Below are positions 26,629 through 34,837 of a DNA stretch of 64,000 bases, piece after piece. Under the pieces are notes generated by a model. That model saw only the letters and a list, made by a program, of their open reading frames with translations, searched no databases and had not been told where the DNA came from. This DNA comes from CAYFVR01 sp046541515 (GTDB lineage: Bacteria; Desulfobacterota; Desulfobacteria; Desulfobacterales; Desulfococcaceae). Position 1 is the first letter of the stretch; each line of letters starts with the position of its first letter. A program made the position numbers and the translations under genes. The stretch covers positions 1 through 64,000 of the forward strand of contig JBKHDD010000001.1 in NCBI GenBank assembly GCA_046541515.1, read 5' to 3'.

Positions 26629-27735
26629 ATGCCGTTTCAAATGCCCGAATACCGGCGGCCCGATTTTTCCGCGCCCCCCTTCGCGGACGCGCCCGCGGTG
26701 GACTTCCAGCTCTGCCCCGCCCGCGGCGTGGCCCCGGCGGAGTATCACGGCACTTCGGTGTATCCCGAATACTACCAGGTGGCCCCCGGCGACTGGCGGC
26801 TGGCCGGGGAATCCCGGATGGACTGCGTGGTGGTCCAGCGGCCCGACGGCGCACTGGCCGTGACCGAGTTTCGGAATCTCCGGAAGGGCGATCCGGTGGC
26901 CTGCGGTCGGGGGGAAAACGCGGAGGAGGGGATTTACGTCCACACCGAGGCCTTCGTGTTTCCGGACCGGGCGGCCGAAAAATTCGTCTTTCGGAGCCGG
27001 CTCACACGGGAGACCGCCTTTTCCATCGACTACGACGAGCTTTACGACTTGCTGGAATACGAGCGGGAGAACGGCTTCGTGGTCTGGGTGCTGGGGCCGG
27101 CGGTGGTCTTCGACCAGGACGCCCGAAGCGCCTTCGCCCGGCTGGTGGCCGGCGGCCACGTGGACGGCCTGCTGGCCGGGAACGCCCTGGCCACCCACGA
27201 CTTGGAGGCCGCCTTTTTCGGCACCGCCCTGGGCCAGCGGATTTACGAAAAGCGAACGGCGCCCATGGGCCATTACAAGCACCTGGACGCCCTCAACCGG
27301 GTGCGGGGACTGGGCGGGATGGAAACGGCCATCCGGAAGGGCCACGTGCGTGACGGGGTCATGCGGGCGATCGTGGAAGGGGGCGTGCCCTACGTGCTGG
27401 CGGGCTCCATCCGGGACGACGGGCCCCTGCCGGAGGTGATCGCGGACGCCTACCAGGCCCAGGACCGGATGCGGGGGCTGATCCGTCGCGCCACCACGGT
27501 GATCGCCCTGGCCACCCAGCTCCACGCCATCGCCGCCGGCAACATGACCCCCAGCTACCACGTTCTCTCCGACGGGGGCGTCCGTCCGGTTTTTTTCTAC
27601 TCGGTGGACATGTCCGAGTTCGCCGTCAACAAGCTGGCCAACCGGGGCTCCCTCACCGCCCGCTCCATTCTCACCAACGTGCAGGATTTCGTGGTCAACG
27701 TGGCCCGGGGGCTGGAAAAGGGAGCGGCCGGATAG
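26629..27735 (+). CDS. COG1915/TIGR00300 (LOR/SDH-like) protein, possible ornithine cyclodeaminase
   Basis: 368 residues with strong similarity by eye to the archaeal/bacterial COG1915 family: an N-terminal beta-rich part (residues 1-130; SRMDCVVVQRPDGALAVTEF), then a Rossmann-like half with GGHVDGLLAGNALATHDLEA, GHYKHLDALNRVRGLGGM, VLAGSIRDDGPLPEVI and LHAIAAGNMTPSY. The LOR/SDH domain occurs at the end of plant lysine degradation enzymes, and archaeal members have been linked to ornithine-to-proline conversion using NAD. That substrate is inferred. GGAGGATCC lies just ahead of the ATG at 26629. Confidence 0.7.
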   Translation: MPFQMPEYRRPDFSAPPFADAPAVDFQLCPARGVAPAEYHGTSVYPEYYQVAPGDWRLAGESRMDCVVVQRPDGALAVTEFRNLRKGDPVACGRGENAEEGIYVHTEAFVFPDRAAEKFVFRSRLTRETAFSIDYDELYDLLEYERENGFVVWVLGPAVVFDQDARSAFARLVAGGHVDGLLAGNALATHDLEAAFFGTALGQRIYEKRTAPMGHYKHLDALNRVRGLGGMETAIRKGHVRDGVMRAIVEGGVPYVLAGSIRDDGPLPEVIADAYQAQDRMRGLIRRATTVIALATQLHAIAAGNMTPSYHVLSDGGVRPVFFYSVDMSEFAVNKLANRGSLTARSILTNVQDFVVNVARGLEKGAAG

Positions 27736-27753
27736 AACCCGGAGCTTTTCCCT

Positions 27754-27783
27754 CGGCCGGGCGGCCCGTCAGCCGCCCGGCCG
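27754..27783. terminator. GC hairpin between convergent genes
   Basis: CGGCCGGGCGGC and GCCGCCCGGCCG (12-bp perfect stem, loop CCGTCA) sit between the COG1915 gene and the convergent adenylate cyclase gene; the right arm overlaps the cyclase stop codon. No T-run follows on either strand, so intrinsic termination is only probable. Confidence 0.5.
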
Positions 27784-30318
27784 GCCCCGCAGTTCGAAAA
27801 CCTGGAGGCCCGCCAGCGGTTCGGCGACCGGTTCGATCTCCAGCCGACGAAGGGCGGCCCGGCAGACGTTTTCCGTGACGAGGACGCCGTCCGGATAGGG
27901 CCGGGTCCGCTCCTGGAGGCGGAAGACGATGTTGACCGGATCCCCGATCACCGTGTAGTCCATCTTCATTTCAAATCCGATGTTTCCCACCACCATTTCT
28001 CCGGTATGGACGCTGATGCCCATGGTCACGGTTTCCCCGTAGGCCTCCTTGCAATGGGCGTTGACCCGCTTCATGGCGTTTTTCATCTCCAGGGCCGCGC
28101 TCACCGCGTTTTCGGCGTCCCGGGTGCTGGAGACCGGCGCGCCGAAAAGCGCCAGAAAGCCGTCCCCCAGATATTTGTCCACGATGCCGTTGTGGGCGAA
28201 GACGATTTCCCCCATCACCGAAAAGAAATGGTTGAGCAGGGCCACGGTTTTCTGGGGACCGACCCGTCGCACGAAATCCGAGGATTTGCGGATGTCGATG
28301 TTGAGCAGGGTGACGGTCTTGAGTTCGTTCAGCCCGGTCTGGCCGCCCTCGGCGCCGTGGAGAATCTGGTCCAGAATCTGGCGGGGAACGAATTTCTGAA
28401 ACACCCGCCGGATGCCCCGTTCGTGTTCGGCCATGGCCACGGTTTCCTTGTACAGCCGGGCGTTTTCGATGGCGATGCTGACCGATGCGGCGATGGAAAC
28501 CAGCAGATCCCGATCTTTTAGCGTGAAATCTCCGCTTAGCTTGTTCATTACCTCGATGACGCCGATGACCTTGCCCTGGGAGATGATCGGCACGCAGAGG
28601 ATGGACCGGGTGCGGAACCCCGTAAGGTCGTCCACCTGGGGGAAAAAATGGGGCGAACGTTCGGGGTCGTTGACGATCAGCGGTTCGCCCCGGGCCGCCA
28701 CGGTCCCGGCCACCCCCTGTCCCAGCCGCAGCCGGATGGCGTCCAGATCTCCCAGGTCGATGTTGAACAGCGCCGCGCTGACGATCTCGTCGCCCTCCAC
28801 CCGGAAAAGGGTCCCCGCTTCGGCGTTGATGAGCACCCGGATCATGTCCATCGTGTAGCCGAGCACTTTTTGGGTGTCGAAGGTGGAGGACGCCAACGCC
28901 CGGCCGATCTGCCGGATGGAGTCCAGCTCCCGATCCCTCCGGGCCAGGCCCGCGGACATTCGGTCCCGCTCCACGGCCAGGGAGACGCTTCCGGCCGCCC
29001 AACTGGCCAGGCTCCGGGCGTCGACCAGATCGCTGGGATTTTCGAAGCCCAGCACCAGAGCCCCTTCGGCCGCGCCGTCGCCGGTGATCGGGGCGATCAG
29101 GGCCGCCGGGGCCTCGGCGGCCGGCAAAATGGCCCGGTCGGTTTCGCCGTCCAGCTTCCGGGTGTCCTCGACGATCCGAAGGGTTTTTCGGCCCAGGACC
29201 CGCTCCATCACCGAACCGGAAACCCCCAGCGTGTCGCCCCGAACGAGACCGGCGGGGGCGGTGCCGACCACGTCGTGAACCATCAGCCGGTGGGTGCGCC
29301 CCGGCTCCCGCAGCAGAATCAGCGCGTAGGCGAAGGGGAGCACCGCCTGGATTTCTCCCAGGACCGCGCTGATCAGCTCCCGGCCCCGGAAACTGGAGTT
29401 GATGACCCCGAATGTTTTTTCCATGGCCCGCAGGTGGCGGGAACGGCGTTCGTTTTCTTTGATGAGCCGCAGGTTTTCGTAGGTGAAGGCCGCGTTGCTC
29501 AACAGCGGAATCAGCACCTCCACGTCCTCCGACGCGTAGGTCCGGTCTTCGTTTTTGCGGGAAATGGTCATCACGCCCACGATGTCCTTGCTGGTTTTGA
29601 TGGGCATGCAGACGAAGGATTTGGTGCCGTAATGGGGGCGGTTGGCCCGGCCGAAGCGGGTGTCCCGTTCGATGTCCTCCACGATCAGGGGCGATTTGTT
29701 GATCACCGCGTATTTGGCCACGCTGTTGTCGAAGGGCAGCCGGTCGCCGATGCGGACGTGCTCGCCCAGGCCGATGCTGGCCTTGACCACGAAAGATTTG
29801 GGCTCCTCCCGCTCCAGAATGAGGATGGATCCGATTTCCGAGCCGGTGAGCACCAACGCCCGTTCCAGGGTGACGTAGAGAATCTCCTCGGGATCGAAGG
29901 TCACGTAGCAGAGGTCGGACAGCTCTTTGAGCACCGCGATATCGGTGGCTTTTTTGTCGAGCCGGCCCATGACGGCGGAGAACTTTCGCTCGATGGCGGA
30001 AAAGGCGTGGATCAGGTGATGAAGCTCGTCGGGGTCTCCGGCCGCCTCCTCGGCCTGAAACCGTTCGGCGACTTGGCGGGAGAAGCCCGCGATTTCGTCG
30101 AAGAGCCGCCGCAGCATGAGAATGCCCAGCAGGGAGAAGACGAGCAGGCCCAGGAAAAACAGAGGCAGGTAGGCGTCCTCCAGAAAATCGTGGCGGACCG
30201 CGAAATAGAGGAAGCCCAGGACGGGAAACAGAAAAAAGAGCCCCACGATCAGGTGGAGCTTGTAGTGAAGGGAGGTCGGTCGGAACAGACGGTCCCGAAG
30301 CCGATGGAGCCGCTTCAT
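27769..30318 (-). CDS. GAF-GAF-GAF class III adenylate cyclase, membrane-anchored
   Basis: 849 residues. Two membrane spans (about 18-65) and a short linker precede three GAF sensor domains (roughly 145-290, 310-460, 485-640) and a class III nucleotide cyclase domain (about 665-835). The cyclase keeps both metal Asp residues (LLNIDIRKSSDF; DKYLGDGFLALFG), the substrate Lys in DKYLGDG and the Asn/Arg transition-state pair in PVNIVFRLQER. An Asp in VIGDPVN favours ATP over GTP. It should make cAMP in response to small ligands. It follows the HlyD/secretion genes on the same strand after 64 bases and may belong to that operon. The ATG 30318 was preferred over the upstream frame. Confidence 0.88.
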   Translation of the reverse strand: MKRLHRLRDRLFRPTSLHYKLHLIVGLFFLFPVLGFLYFAVRHDFLEDAYLPLFFLGLLVFSLLGILMLRRLFDEIAGFSRQVAERFQAEEAAGDPDELHHLIHAFSAIERKFSAVMGRLDKKATDIAVLKELSDLCYVTFDPEEILYVTLERALVLTGSEIGSILILEREEPKSFVVKASIGLGEHVRIGDRLPFDNSVAKYAVINKSPLIVEDIERDTRFGRANRPHYGTKSFVCMPIKTSKDIVGVMTISRKNEDRTYASEDVEVLIPLLSNAAFTYENLRLIKENERRSRHLRAMEKTFGVINSSFRGRELISAVLGEIQAVLPFAYALILLREPGRTHRLMVHDVVGTAPAGLVRGDTLGVSGSVMERVLGRKTLRIVEDTRKLDGETDRAILPAAEAPAALIAPITGDGAAEGALVLGFENPSDLVDARSLASWAAGSVSLAVERDRMSAGLARRDRELDSIRQIGRALASSTFDTQKVLGYTMDMIRVLINAEAGTLFRVEGDEIVSAALFNIDLGDLDAIRLRLGQGVAGTVAARGEPLIVNDPERSPHFFPQVDDLTGFRTRSILCVPIISQGKVIGVIEVMNKLSGDFTLKDRDLLVSIAASVSIAIENARLYKETVAMAEHERGIRRVFQKFVPRQILDQILHGAEGGQTGLNELKTVTLLNIDIRKSSDFVRRVGPQKTVALLNHFFSVMGEIVFAHNGIVDKYLGDGFLALFGAPVSSTRDAENAVSAALEMKNAMKRVNAHCKEAYGETVTMGISVHTGEMVVGNIGFEMKMDYTVIGDPVNIVFRLQERTRPYPDGVLVTENVCRAALRRLEIEPVAEPLAGLQVFELRGRPGG

Positions 30319-30382
30319 GGGCGGACGCCTTCTATCCTCCGGAGGCGAACGGGCGGCGCGGCGCACGGAGCGGCGAGTCCGG

Positions 30383-31810
30383 TCAAAATCCGGTCAGGGA
30401 GCGGATGGCGATGAGCGGCTTGCGGAAAATCTGAAGGGCCATGAATGTGGAGGGACCGAAAATGCGGGCCGTGCCTTTCTGCCCGGGCTGGACGTCGGGC
30501 GCGTCGCCCACCCAGATGGCGTCCACCACCACCGAAGGCACATCGGTTTCGGACAGGCTCACCTCGAAGCCGACCCGGGTGATCAGCGCCGGAAGGCCGC
30601 GCAGGGGGTTGCTGTCCAGCCGGAGGGAGACCCGGGCCCCTTCCTCCAGAAAACCCACGTCGCTGGCGGGCACCCGGAGCCGCAGCTTGGTCTGGTCCGG
30701 GTCGGCCACGCTCATGACCGCCTGGCCGGTCTGGACCGCCGCGCCGATCAGGGCGTCGGGATCGTCCAGCACGATGACGCCGGGCCGGGCGGTGCGCACG
30801 TCGGCCCGCTCCTGTTGCTGGGTGTAGAAGACGGTTTCCGCTTCGGCCCGCTTGACCTCCAGGTCTTGCACGGGCAGTTCCGCCCGGGCCTCGGGATCGC
30901 GATGGGCCGCGCCCTGGAGGCGCGCCAGCTTGGCTCGTTCCACGGCCACCTGGCGAAAGGCCTCGTCCAGCCGCTTGTCCAGCACCCGGGCGTCGTAGCG
31001 GTAGAGCACGTCGCCGGGCTCCACCCACTGGCCGGGTCGCACCAGCAACTCCTTGATGATTCCGTCCATGGGGGCGAAAATGTGATGGGGCCGGTCGGGC
31101 GTCACCCGTCCGGGCGCGGTGACCCGGGAGGTCACCGGCATGGCCAGGAAGAGGAGCAGGGCCGCGATCAGGCCCAGGCGAAAATACCGGCCTCGGGTTT
31201 GGGGCCGGCTTCGGGCGCGGAGCAACCCGTGGCCGAGAAAAAGGGCGGCGTGCTGGAGCAGCTCCACGTCGGACCGTTCCCACCGGTTTCCGTGCCACCG
31301 CTCCAGCCAGAGGGCGTGGCGCGGCGGCTGGCTCTGGTCGTTGGTCAGCCACAGCGGAAGCCAGAGAATTTGCGCGCCGCCCATGGCCCGTTGCACCGCG
31401 TAAAGGGAGGGGGCCGAATCCCGCTCGGCGTCGGCCACCGCCGGCACCACCACCGCCTCGGGCCGTGCGCCGAACCGTTTTCGGGCCGTTTCCACCGCGT
31501 CGGCAAAGGCGCTGTCCTGGGCCGCCGCGCCGCCCCCGTTGACGGCGGCGATGGTCGGTTTGCCGTTCAGCCGAACCAGCACCGCCCGATCGACCCGGGT
31601 CAGCTCGGAAATCCGGTTGACGGCGATGGCGGCGGCCTCCTGGGGGGCCGGCGTCGAAAAGACGGCGGCGCACATCCGGATGAACCGGGTGAGCAGTTGC
31701 TCTCGGGCGACGCCGGCCGGGGGCGGAAACGGGCGACGGGCCTGTCCGGCGCCGGCGCCGTGGTTCGGTCCGCCGACCGTTTCGCCGATTTCTGGCGGTT
31801 TACGGCTCAA
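30383..31810 (-). CDS. HlyD-type membrane fusion protein with N-terminal GAF-like domain
   Basis: 475 residues. A cytoplasmic GAF-like region (about 38-195; AAAIAVNRISELTRVDRAVLVR; WLERWHGNRWERSDVELLQHAA) comes before a single membrane span (about 212-232, LGLIAALLLFLAMPV). The periplasmic HlyD/AcrA-type part follows: SRVTAPGRVTPDRPHHIFAPMDG, the lipoyl-like VRPGQWVEPGDVLYRYD, a helical hairpin, then a beta-barrel with VPASDVGFLEEGARVSLRLD. Sensory GAF and export adaptor in one chain is unusual. It overlaps the preceding HlyD gene by 11 bases and the cyclase gene follows, so it links the secretion genes to signalling. Confidence 0.8.
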   Translation of the reverse strand: MSRKPPEIGETVGGPNHGAGAGQARRPFPPPAGVAREQLLTRFIRMCAAVFSTPAPQEAAAIAVNRISELTRVDRAVLVRLNGKPTIAAVNGGGAAAQDSAFADAVETARKRFGARPEAVVVPAVADAERDSAPSLYAVQRAMGGAQILWLPLWLTNDQSQPPRHALWLERWHGNRWERSDVELLQHAALFLGHGLLRARSRPQTRGRYFRLGLIAALLLFLAMPVTSRVTAPGRVTPDRPHHIFAPMDGIIKELLVRPGQWVEPGDVLYRYDARVLDKRLDEAFRQVAVERAKLARLQGAAHRDPEARAELPVQDLEVKRAEAETVFYTQQQERADVRTARPGVIVLDDPDALIGAAVQTGQAVMSVADPDQTKLRLRVPASDVGFLEEGARVSLRLDSNPLRGLPALITRVGFEVSLSETDVPSVVVDAIWVGDAPDVQPGQKGTARIFGPSTFMALQIFRKPLIAIRSLTGF

Positions 31811-32594
31811 CCCGGACCTCGCCCTTCATGCCCGGCAACAGCCGTCGGCCCCCGGCCTCCACGCTCCAGATGACCTGGGCGGTATTGCTTCGCTCGTCCA
31901 CCTCCGGGGCCACGGCGTCCACCGTGCCTTTGATTTCGGCTTCCAGATCATGGATGTACAGGGTGTGGGTATCGCCCGCCCTGAGCCGCGCTGCGACGCT
32001 TGCGGGCAGATTGGCGACGGCCCGGATGCGGGCCAGATTGACCATGTCCAGCACCGGCTGGCCCGCCGTCACCCACTCGTGGGCCTCCACGTGGCGGCGG
32101 ACCACCATGCCGGAAAAGGGGGCGCGGATGGTGGACTGGGCGATCTGCCGCTTGTATATCTGCACGTCGGCCCAGGTCACGTCGCGTTCCATGCGGACCT
32201 TTTGCACCTCCTCGTTGGTGGCCAGTCCCCGCTGATTGAGTTGGGTCAGTTCCTGAATTTGCTTTTCCAGATGGCCGAGAGCCGCTTCCCCTCGTTTTTT
32301 TCGGAGGACGGCCTCCCCCACGTCCACCTGGGCGATCATCGCGCCTTTTTTGACGGTGTCGCCCACGTCGGGCTTGAGGCTGGTGAGGGTGCCCGCCCGC
32401 TCGGCCGAAAGCACCGCCTTCTGGCGGGCCTCGAACACCACCGGAAAGGGCTGGAACACTCCCGGCGGCTCCTCCGATTCCGAAACCACAGGCAGCGTTT
32501 CGGCGGTATCCTGGGCGGAAACTGGGAGGGAATAAAAAGGAAACAACGCCAAGGCGGCGCCGATCGCGATGGTTGCGAGCCGAAAACGGGCCAT
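31800..32594 (-). CDS. Periplasmic HlyD/AcrA-family adaptor
   Basis: 264 residues with a signal peptide (cleavage near PVSAQD). A typical membrane-fusion core follows: AERAGTLTSLKPDVGDTVKKGAMIAQVD (lipoyl half), a short coiled coil (ALGHLEKQIQELTQLNQRGL), STIRAPFSGMVVRRHVEAHEWV (second lipoyl half) and a barrel ending LLPGMKGEVRVEP. It lacks a clear membrane span, so it is periplasmic. The start lies one base after the stop of the M50-HlyD gene and the end overlaps the GAF-HlyD gene. Expected to bridge the inner-membrane part and the TolC-like lipoprotein encoded upstream. Confidence 0.85.
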   Translation of the reverse strand: MARFRLATIAIGAALALFPFYSLPVSAQDTAETLPVVSESEEPPGVFQPFPVVFEARQKAVLSAERAGTLTSLKPDVGDTVKKGAMIAQVDVGEAVLRKKRGEAALGHLEKQIQELTQLNQRGLATNEEVQKVRMERDVTWADVQIYKRQIAQSTIRAPFSGMVVRRHVEAHEWVTAGQPVLDMVNLARIRAVANLPASVAARLRAGDTHTLYIHDLEAEIKGTVDAVAPEVDERSNTAQVIWSVEAGGRRLLPGMKGEVRVEP

Positions 32595-32595
32595 G

Positions 32596-34785
32596 TCAAA
32601 AAAATCCTCGTTCGGAGAGGGGTTGCCAAATGCCTGCGGCGGCGCGGACCAGGAGCGGCCGTCCCGCCGTTCGCAGCCAGAGGCGGGAGGGAAGCCCGTG
32701 GGCCAGGCGACCGGGGGGCGGGGTTTCCACCTCGAAGGTCAGGGTGAAAAAGGCGTCCCGGGGCCGACGTCCCAGGGAATCTTCCATCGATACAATAGGC
32801 CCGCCGGCGATGTCAAACAGACTTTGATTGGGAAGGCGAGACACGGGGAAGCGGCTGCGTTCCACCAGCCGTGCCCGGATGGCCGGTATTTCCGGGGCCG
32901 GCAGTCGGATGGTCGCCGCCTGAATGGGCAAGTCCCGGAGGTCGGGCATGGCCTTTTCATGCACGAACGCCTTGACCTCCTGCCGGCCCGGGGTCATCAC
33001 CGTGAAGAGATGGGCGCCCCGGGGCAGAAATGCGCCGGCGTACAGGTCCGAGTTTACGTCCACCACCCGGCCGTCGGCGGGAGCGCGGATTTCCAGCTGG
33101 GCCATGGCCTCCCGGTATTGGTCCAGGATGCTTTGAAGCCGTTCCGCCTCGGCGGCGAGCCATTGGCCGTAGGCCACCTGCTCGGGGCTGGTGCCCAGGT
33201 TCCGAATGCTGGCCCGGACCTTTTCGAGATCAAATTCGGACTGCCGCCGTTCGAAGGCCAGGGTTTCGCTTTGGAGGCGAACCAGGGTCTCCCCTTCGGT
33301 CACCGTCCGGCCCTCGGCGGGCAACACGTCGGCCAGCCGTCCGGCGGCCGGGGATTTCACCCGGATCGCCTCCTTGAACAGCAAGAGGGAAGGGATGGAT
33401 TCGAAACGGGGCAGGGGCAGAACCAGAAGCGTCAGAAGCGCCGCGAAAGCCGCCGAGCTTGCGGCGATCCGGAGGCGGGAGCCCCAGTGCCGTCTGCCGC
33501 GCCACGCGGCCCGCACTTCGCCGACGAGGGGGCGGACCATGAATAGCCAGAGTTGCAGCAGAAACACCGCAAGCCCCAGCGCCGGAAACAGCAGGAAGTA
33601 GACCGCGATGGCGATTGTCGCCCCGATAAACAGTCGATAGAGGGCGGCGAAAAAGCCGTAGACCAGCATGGCCCGGCGATGGGGATGGATTTCCGGGGAG
33701 GGCGCCTTCCAGTCCAGCAGCAGCCTTCGAACGCCGTGGCGAAGCATCGCGAACGCCCGGGGGCGCAGGTTGTCGATGCCCCAGAGGTCCATCAAAAGAT
33801 AATATCCGTCGTACCGCATGAACGGATTGAGGTTGATCAGAACCGTGGAAACCAGGGACGTGCCGGACAGGAAGAAAAAAATGCTCCGGGCGATCCCGTC
33901 GGGAACGCCGGCCCAAAGCAGTAGGGCGATTCCGGCCACCGTCAGCTCGAACAAGACCCCGGCCGCGCTGATGCGCGTTCGCCTTCGGCGGTCGGGCAGT
34001 TTCCAGGCGTCGGTGGTGTCGGTATAGAGCAGCGGCCAGACCACGATGAGCATGATTCCCATGCTCCGCACGTGGAGTCCCATGGCCTTGGCGGCGTAGG
34101 CGTGGGCGAATTCGTGGCCGATTTTGAGCAGAACGAGACAGGCGAGGAAGGCCAGCCCGCCCTGGGGCGTGAACAGATAGTTGACCGTGCCCAGGTAGGT
34201 TTCGATCTCCTGCATCGTGAGCGCCAGCCCCGTCAGGCCGCAGAGCAGGTAGAACCAGCGTAAGGGCGGCGACCAGAGCATGGCCGCCCAGCGAACGGTC
34301 CGATGGAGAAAGGCGTCGGGGCGGAGCAGGGGAATCCGAAAAAAAATGCTCCCCCGGCGGAGCTGCTCCAACAGGGACGGAGGCCCGAGGTCCCCGCCGC
34401 CGGCGGCCGACCGTTCAGCGTAATCGGCGGGCAGACGGGCCAGCCGCTCCCGTTGCAGCATGGTCAGAAAGGCGACCACCTCGGCGGCGCTGGGGCGAAG
34501 GGTGGTGGTCTGGTACAAATGTCGAACGGCGGATTCGAGGTCCCGCCCGGTGGTGAGGCGGTAGACCAGTTCCCCTTCGGCGTGGCCCAGCCGGTAGGTG
34601 TTGCCCCGGACCGGGTCCTCCAGCACCCAGGACCGTTGGCCGTCGTACTCCAACGGGCCCGGAAACAGCTTCAGGTCCGGACGCAATCCCCGCCAGGGGG
34701 CTTCCAGGTAATCTTCCAGGTTCGCGGGGGCGGAAGGCGCGGCTTCCGGCGGGGCGGGGCGAGGCGAATCGGCGTCGGTGGTCAT
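32596..34785 (-). CDS. PqqD-like / M50 zinc protease / HlyD fusion protein
   Basis: 729 residues with three parts. Residues 35-120 resemble a PqqD/RRE winged helix (SWVLEDPVRGNTYRLGHAEG; AAEVVAFLTMLQRERLARL). A multi-span membrane region (about 165-430) has the M50 (site-2-protease type) zinc motif HEFAH at 224-228 and the second motif LNPFMRYDGYY at 319-329. The C-terminal third is an HlyD-type adaptor (VKSPAAGRLADVLPAEGRTV; IRAPADGRVVDVNSDLYAGA). Similar proteins are annotated as putative peptide zinc metalloproteases (YydH-like). The giant DUF4347 protein is encoded just upstream and is the likely substrate (inference). ATG at 34785. Confidence 0.85.
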   Translation of the reverse strand: MTTDADSPRPAPPEAAPSAPANLEDYLEAPWRGLRPDLKLFPGPLEYDGQRSWVLEDPVRGNTYRLGHAEGELVYRLTTGRDLESAVRHLYQTTTLRPSAAEVVAFLTMLQRERLARLPADYAERSAAGGGDLGPPSLLEQLRRGSIFFRIPLLRPDAFLHRTVRWAAMLWSPPLRWFYLLCGLTGLALTMQEIETYLGTVNYLFTPQGGLAFLACLVLLKIGHEFAHAYAAKAMGLHVRSMGIMLIVVWPLLYTDTTDAWKLPDRRRRTRISAAGVLFELTVAGIALLLWAGVPDGIARSIFFFLSGTSLVSTVLINLNPFMRYDGYYLLMDLWGIDNLRPRAFAMLRHGVRRLLLDWKAPSPEIHPHRRAMLVYGFFAALYRLFIGATIAIAVYFLLFPALGLAVFLLQLWLFMVRPLVGEVRAAWRGRRHWGSRLRIAASSAAFAALLTLLVLPLPRFESIPSLLLFKEAIRVKSPAAGRLADVLPAEGRTVTEGETLVRLQSETLAFERRQSEFDLEKVRASIRNLGTSPEQVAYGQWLAAEAERLQSILDQYREAMAQLEIRAPADGRVVDVNSDLYAGAFLPRGAHLFTVMTPGRQEVKAFVHEKAMPDLRDLPIQAATIRLPAPEIPAIRARLVERSRFPVSRLPNQSLFDIAGGPIVSMEDSLGRRPRDAFFTLTFEVETPPPGRLAHGLPSRLWLRTAGRPLLVRAAAGIWQPLSERGFF

Positions 34786-34800
34786 GGGGCGTGAAGTGGC

Positions 34801-34831
34801 GCCGGGCCGGCGAGGGGATCGCCGGCCCGGC
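34801..34831 (-). terminator. Perfect 13-bp intercistronic hairpin
   Basis: GCCGGGCCGGCGA (34801-34813) pairs exactly with TCGCCGGCCCGGC (34819-34831) across a five-base loop, between the giant DUF4347 gene and the M50-HlyD gene. There is no T-run on the minus strand, so it may be a leaky attenuator or an mRNA-stabilising structure that lets the giant gene be expressed at a different level from the export genes. Confidence 0.5.
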
Positions 34832-34837
34832 GGAAAA

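Noticed and set aside
30319..30366. Upstream extension of the adenylate cyclase
   Set aside because: The added 16 residues are Arg/Pro-rich and unrelated to the membrane anchor; the ATG at 30318 fits the domain start better.
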